Shown here piece by piece: positions 40,429 to 44,510 of a DNA stretch of 44,510 nucleotides. The notes under the pieces were generated by a model. It did not search any database, was not told where the DNA came from, and saw only the letters and a program-made list of their open reading frames with translations. This DNA is from an uncultured Hungatella sp. (lineage in GTDB: Bacteria > Bacillota > Clostridia > Lachnospirales > Lachnospiraceae), in NCBI GenBank assembly GCA_910585645.1, contig CAJUFP010000030.1, positions 1 to 44,510 on the forward strand, written 5' to 3'. The position numbers and the translations under genes were made by a program. Numbering within the stretch: position 1 is the stretch's first letter; every line of letters starts with the position of its first letter.

Positions 40429-40467
40429 ACAGGCAGGAGAAACGGGGATGTTTCTTCTGCCTGTTTT
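40429..40467 (+). terminator. Terminator of the marR-ABC exporter operon
   Basis: ACAGGCAGGAGAAAC pairs with GTTTCTTCTGCCTGT (one mismatch) around a 6-base loop and runs into TTT, shortly after the stop at 40420. Confidence 0.82.
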
Positions 40468-40481
40468 GAGTGGTGATCTTA

Positions 40482-41984
40482 TTATGGTTTCGGTTTTATA
40501 ATGATCCAGGTGCCGTTTTTGCTGGTTCCCTGCCGCATCAGGACTCCGTTGGCTTTTAAATTTCTGATTGCCCTGTCTATGGTAGCCTTCCCGACGCAGA
40601 GTGAGGAGGAGGCATCTTTGATGGTTGCCTTAGGATTTTTTTTCAAGTAGGAAAGTACCGATTTCTCTCTTTCTGACAGGCCTATAGTATCAACATCATC
40701 GACATCATTATTAACATCATCAGCATCATTTTGATGCAGAAAATATGGGTGGATTGGTATGGTGGTGCTAAAGGACAGGCGTTCAGGATCTGTTTCAAAT
40801 ATTGGTTTAGGGGATCCGTTGCGTTTCAATGAATTTAAAATTTTCTGAAAACCGGTATTTCTTCCTTCAGTTAAATGCATTTCTTTAAGAAATTCGCCGA
40901 TTCGCCGATTGCGGTAACGTCGATTGAATACACGATACGTTCGAAGGCCTTCTTCTGTGATAGAACGGTCAGCACCGGGATGGCTGAGGATTTCAATTCT
41001 ATCAGGCAATATGCGGACTTCAATTGGTTCTCTTACATCATATCCCTTATGATACACAGCATTACAGAGACTTTCTTCTATAGCCGCATAGGGATAGTTG
41101 AAAAAACGCGCTGCTTCTGCTTTGTCAGGCGATTTTATGATCTGTTCCTGAATAATACTGTTTTGAATATATTGCAGTGTCTCCCGAAGCTGTTGATGAA
41201 TTGGACCTTTGAAGGTTTTTTCGATAATTCGGTCACCTCCCAGATCATCTGGAAATTGGACAACGTCTATCTGGGCGTAGGGGAAAAAGTGTTCTGGTTC
41301 CATACTGAAAAACATGAGGCCTACATTTTTTGGCTTGATGTATTCAGGCAGAGTGTTTACAATATTCATACTGCGGCACAGATCGATAAATTCCATATGT
41401 TTTGACGTCTCATAGAGTGAACTGCCAATCTCTTTGAGATAGGATTGGATCAGAGTTAAATTAAGATCAGCCAGATCAGCTCCGTGATTGATCCTGTCAT
41501 CAAAAGGTATGTTGTTTGCAAGATTAAAGAGATCACGGGTTTCTTCCTCAGAAGGGGCTATGGTACTTGCCATTTTGCGTATATAGAAGACACGTTCTTT
41601 TTCATTTTTTGCCATGGTCTTTGGTGCGGAATATGGGCGCAGATAGCCGCCCGGCGCCCATATAACAATAAATTTCTTTTTTTCATAATCCGCCACCTCA
41701 ACAATAGGAAGATATTCCGGCTGTATGCGTTTACATTTATTGAGCATATCTTTTAAATAATGATCGACTTTTTCTGGCGGAACGCCCTGGAAAGAGGCAG
41801 GGCGGCCATCCTTTTCTTTTACCCCAATAACAATATAACCACCGCCCCAATTATCAATATCATTGGCAAATGCGCAGATCGTTTTGAGAGATGCTTCGGC
41901 ATCCCAGGTTTCCTTATATTCTATCCGTGCCCATTCCACAACATTTCCGGAAAGCAGTGTTTTAATATTAGTTGGAACAGCCAT
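40482..41984 (-). CDS. AlbA_2/Schlafen-type ATP-binding protein with C-terminal HTH
   Basis: This 500-residue protein starts at ATG 41984 behind AGGAGGT. The N-terminal AlbA_2 domain (about 15-150) has VEWARIEYKETWD, FANDIDNWGGGYIVIGVKE and RVFYIRKMAST. A GHKL-ATPase-like region (about 290-400) has AIEESLCNAVYHKGYD and IEILSHPG, as in COG2865 proteins. After an Asp/Asn-rich linker (NDADDVNNDVDDVD) comes a winged helix with LSEREKSVLSYLKKNPKATI. Proteins of this kind are usually regulators or defence-linked, with no fixed function. The gene is clearly more AT-rich than its neighbours, suggesting separate origin. It starts 23 bases after glgX on the same strand. Confidence 0.88.
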   Translation of the reverse strand: MAVPTNIKTLLSGNVVEWARIEYKETWDAEASLKTICAFANDIDNWGGGYIVIGVKEKDGRPASFQGVPPEKVDHYLKDMLNKCKRIQPEYLPIVEVADYEKKKFIVIWAPGGYLRPYSAPKTMAKNEKERVFYIRKMASTIAPSEEETRDLFNLANNIPFDDRINHGADLADLNLTLIQSYLKEIGSSLYETSKHMEFIDLCRSMNIVNTLPEYIKPKNVGLMFFSMEPEHFFPYAQIDVVQFPDDLGGDRIIEKTFKGPIHQQLRETLQYIQNSIIQEQIIKSPDKAEAARFFNYPYAAIEESLCNAVYHKGYDVREPIEVRILPDRIEILSHPGADRSITEEGLRTYRVFNRRYRNRRIGEFLKEMHLTEGRNTGFQKILNSLKRNGSPKPIFETDPERLSFSTTIPIHPYFLHQNDADDVNNDVDDVDTIGLSEREKSVLSYLKKNPKATIKDASSSLCVGKATIDRAIRNLKANGVLMRQGTSKNGTWIIIKPKP

Positions 41985-42007
41985 TGTTTACCTCCTGAAC
42001 AGATTTT

Positions 42008-44158
42008 TTACCGGCCGCTTTTCTCCCAAAACGGCCGCCCCGTAAACACTGCCACAGACCTGGGGCGCATGATGAATCCGTTGTCAATGCGGGTCTCCTG
42101 TCCCTCAGGGTAGGTGTAGCGGCCCTGGCCGTCGCCGTAGGTGTTGACGCTTAGATACCAGGCGCCCCGGTGGTGAAGGTCAGGCAGGGTAATGTCCACG
42201 TCCTCCCAGTGGGCGTTGACGCACACGTACACCAAATCGTCCTTGCCCTTTTTCCGGTCGTAGCCCGCGAAGCTGACGCAGATGGTCTTGGAGTCCGGGG
42301 GAAGCTGGGTGACCCTGGCGTCGGTGCTGTGGCTTCGGAGGGCTTCCATGCCGCAGATGGCGTCGGGGAGCTTCCGGCGGATGACGGTGTGCTCATGGCG
42401 GTAATGGATCATAAACCGGAAAAATTCTAAAAGTTCCCGGTTTTTCTCCAGAAGGCTCCAGTCCAGCCAGGAGATCTCATTGTCCTGGCAGTAGCCGTTG
42501 TTGTTGCCGTACTGGGAGTTGCCGAACTCGTCGCCGGAAAGGAACATGGGGGTTCCCCGGCTGCACATCAAAACGGCGCAGGCGTTGCGTATCATGCGCA
42601 TGCGCAGCTTGTTGACGGCGTGGTTGTCCGTGGGGCCTTCGATGCCGCAGTTCCAGCTGCGGTTGTCGCTGGAGCCGTCGGTGTTGTTCCAGCCGTTGGC
42701 CTCATTGTGCTTGTGGTTGTAGGCGTACAGGTCATACATGGTAAAGCCGTCGTGGCAGGTGATAAAGTTGATGCAGGAGTTGTAGCCTGCGTAGCTGCCC
42801 TTGTAGTCGGTGAAGAAGTCTCCGTACAGGTCGCTGGAGCCGGAGATGCTCCGGACAGCGTTCCAGGACTCCCAGAACTCGCCTTTTAAGAAGGAGCGGA
42901 TACTGTCCCGGTACCTGCCGTTCCATTCGGCCCACCGCTTGTTGGCGGGAAAGCTGCCTACCTGGTACATGCCGCCTGCGTCCCAGGCCTCGGCGATAAG
43001 CTTTACGTTGCTCAGCAGCGGGTCGTAGGCCAGGCTTTTTAGGAGGGGAGGATTGTTCATGGGGGAGCCGTCTTCATTTCTCCCCAGGATGCTGGCCAGG
43101 TCAAACCGAAATCCGTCGATGCGGAAATTGATGGTCCAGTACCGCAGGCACTCCAAAATCATCTGCTGGACAATGGGGTGGTTGCAGTTTAGGGTGTTGC
43201 CGCAGCCGCTGAAATTGTAGTAGTTGCCGTCAGGGGTCAGCATGTAGTACATCTTGTTGTCAATGCCCTTGAAGCAGAAGGAGGGTCCCAGCTCATTGCC
43301 CTCGGCGGTGTGGTTGAATACCACATCAAGGATGACTTCGATGTCATGGTCATGGAGGGCTTTTATGAGGCTTTTCAGCTCCGTGCCTTCCTTGTTGTAC
43401 TCCGCGGAGGCGGCGTAGCTTGCGTTTGGAGCGAAGAAGCTGACCGTGTTGTAGCCCCAGTAGTCCAGAAGCTTTCTGCCGTCAATCTCCCGGGAGTTCA
43501 TGTTTTCGTCGAACTCAAAGACCGGCATCAGCTCCACGGCGTTGATGCCCAGCTCTTTTAAGTAGGGGATCTTTTCCTTCAGGCCGTCAAAGGTGCCGGG
43601 ATGGGTTACGCCTGAGGTGTGGTGGCGGGTAAAGCCCCTTACGTGAAGCTCGTAGATGACCAGGTCGCACATCTCCTTGGAGGACTGGGGCATGTCCCCC
43701 CAGTCGAAGATATCCCGGATGACTTTGGCGTGATAGTTTTTCTTCTTCTTGCTGCCCCAGGAGTCCTGGCCCGTGACCGCCACGGCGTAGGGGTCAAGGA
43801 GCACGTTTTTTTTGTCAAAGATCATGCCCTCCTCCGGGGAGTAAGGGCCGTCGATGCGGTAGGCGTACTCAAAGGTTTCTATATCCAGGTCGAACACGAT
43901 CATGGAGTACACGTCCCCGATCTTGTAGGATTCGGGGAAGGGCAGGACGGCAAAGGGCTCCTCCTCGTCCCGGCCGAACAAAAGAAGCTCGCAGGATGTG
44001 CCGTTGTGGGTGTGGATGGTAAAATTTACCCCGTTGGGAAGGGCCATGGCTCCGTTTACGTCAAAGAGACCGGGACGCACGGAAAAGCCGGCGATCTCAC
44101 CCATGGGGGTGAAGGAAATCGGATGGTCCAGAAGGTATTTCTGTGTATAAGGTATCAA
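42008..44158 (-). CDS. glgX: Glycogen debranching enzyme, GlgX/isoamylase type (GH13)
   Basis: This 716-residue protein has an N-terminal CBM48-like beta domain (about 20-145, with GVNFTIHTHNGTSCELLLFG) and a GH13 barrel. Conserved regions are visible: VILDVVFNHTAEGNELG (region I), FRIDGFRFDLASILG with the nucleophile Asp (region II), KLIAEAWDAGG with the acid/base Glu (region III), and FITCHDGFTMYDLY with the third catalytic Asp (region IV). It hydrolyses alpha-1,6 branches of glycogen or limit dextrins in the cytosol. It has its own consensus promoter, and no other glycogen genes are in the window. The next gene downstream is the unrelated AlbA_2 protein. Confidence 0.95.
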   Translation of the reverse strand: MIPYTQKYLLDHPISFTPMGEIAGFSVRPGLFDVNGAMALPNGVNFTIHTHNGTSCELLLFGRDEEEPFAVLPFPESYKIGDVYSMIVFDLDIETFEYAYRIDGPYSPEEGMIFDKKNVLLDPYAVAVTGQDSWGSKKKKNYHAKVIRDIFDWGDMPQSSKEMCDLVIYELHVRGFTRHHTSGVTHPGTFDGLKEKIPYLKELGINAVELMPVFEFDENMNSREIDGRKLLDYWGYNTVSFFAPNASYAASAEYNKEGTELKSLIKALHDHDIEVILDVVFNHTAEGNELGPSFCFKGIDNKMYYMLTPDGNYYNFSGCGNTLNCNHPIVQQMILECLRYWTINFRIDGFRFDLASILGRNEDGSPMNNPPLLKSLAYDPLLSNVKLIAEAWDAGGMYQVGSFPANKRWAEWNGRYRDSIRSFLKGEFWESWNAVRSISGSSDLYGDFFTDYKGSYAGYNSCINFITCHDGFTMYDLYAYNHKHNEANGWNNTDGSSDNRSWNCGIEGPTDNHAVNKLRMRMIRNACAVLMCSRGTPMFLSGDEFGNSQYGNNNGYCQDNEISWLDWSLLEKNRELLEFFRFMIHYRHEHTVIRRKLPDAICGMEALRSHSTDARVTQLPPDSKTICVSFAGYDRKKGKDDLVYVCVNAHWEDVDITLPDLHHRGAWYLSVNTYGDGQGRYTYPEGQETRIDNGFIMRPRSVAVFTGRPFWEKSGR

Positions 44159-44510
44159 GGGGATTCCTCCTGTCTGTGGTCATGTACGTTTGGAGTCCGG
44201 ACCCAAAAGGCAGGGGAGACTTTGGCAGTACATGGTGATGGGGCCGCCGGATCTGTCCGGGTATGTGCCGGGGGATCCGTGGGCCTGTGATTAATCGGTC
44301 AGTCTGCACATCAGCAGACCGGCTGATCCGTAGTTTGCTGTTATGGGTTTATTATAGGGGGTTTGGGGGCCTGCGTCAAATGGTATTTGCGGCGTAGGTA
44401 TGGGGCGGGGATTCATAAAGAGTGGTTACAAGACGCAGAGAGAAATATAAAAGTGAACAGGTCTGACGATTAAAAAATAATTTTAAAAATTTATAAAAAA
44501 ACCTCCCATT
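44159..44510. other. Upstream region of glgX, no gene seen
   Basis: These 352 bases contain the glgX promoter and a leader of about 185 bases with a GTCTGC-TGATGT-GCAGAC hairpin on the minus strand. The last 70 bases are very AT-rich and end with A runs at the window edge. No open frame with a ribosome binding site is visible. Confidence 0.6.
44351..44379 (-). promoter_or_regulatory. Consensus sigma-A promoter of glgX
   Basis: Read on the minus strand, TTGACG (44374-44379) and TATAAT (44351-44356) are separated by 17 bases, which are C-rich. This is one of the best promoter matches in the window. Confidence 0.82.

Overview
The window looks like a chromosomal segment from a moderately G+C-rich, spore-former-type Clostridia (Lachnospiraceae-like; an Enterocloster/Lachnoclostridium-type gut anaerobe is my best guess). 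The grounds are strong AGGAGG-type ribosome binding sites with frequent TTG/GTG starts, sigma-A-like promoters, FliA/SigD-like promoter elements, a DUF3798-type lipoprotein transporter, a YozG-like HTH + DUF2975 pair, and a TM287/288-type heterodimeric ABC exporter. No rRNA, tRNA, phage, transposase or CRISPR array was found.

Left part (1-6008): a five-gene, translationally coupled operon matching, in reversed gene number order, the uncharacterised Salmonella STM4015-STM4014-STM4013-STM4012-STM4011 families. It encodes a leucine-rich-repeat-like protein, an ATP-grasp protein, an alkaline-phosphatase-superfamily hydrolase and two radical SAM proteins, the last carrying a C-terminal HAD phosphatase domain. 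I regard this as the most likely undescribed pathway in the window. A membrane-anchored C39-like peptidase (6012-7049, minus) converges on it.

Middle (7150-19822): a chemotaxis island. cheA-cheW-cheR-cheB run on the minus strand. Divergent from them are three transmembrane chemoreceptors, one interrupted by an in-frame amber codon exactly where its CZB zinc domain should have Trp, then a FIST sensor gene paired with a soluble chemoreceptor signalling protein. The divergent region carries three elements resembling flagellar sigma promoters. A DUF3798 lipoprotein ABC importer operon follows (19998-25654), with a hairpin terminator between the binding protein and the ATPase.

Right part (25954-44510): an orphan multi-pass membrane protein with a helical-repeat region; a PurF-like phosphoribosyltransferase whose N-terminal catalytic Cys is Gly; a GT-C-like membrane protein; a minus-strand operon of a frameshifted DUF2975 gene, a YozG-type HTH regulator and two large membrane proteins (one DUF4173-like); a MarR-regulated heterodimeric ABC exporter with three evenly spaced operator-like boxes; and glgX followed by an AT-richer AlbA_2/HTH ATP-binding protein gene. 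A roughly 230-bp MITE-like repeat with terminal and subterminal inverted repeats occurs at four intergenic sites (1-82, 25735-25790, 27458-27686, 35453-35687). Two unrelated proteins (STM4014-like and the second exporter subunit) carry in-frame Gly/Ala/Glu-rich tandem repeats.
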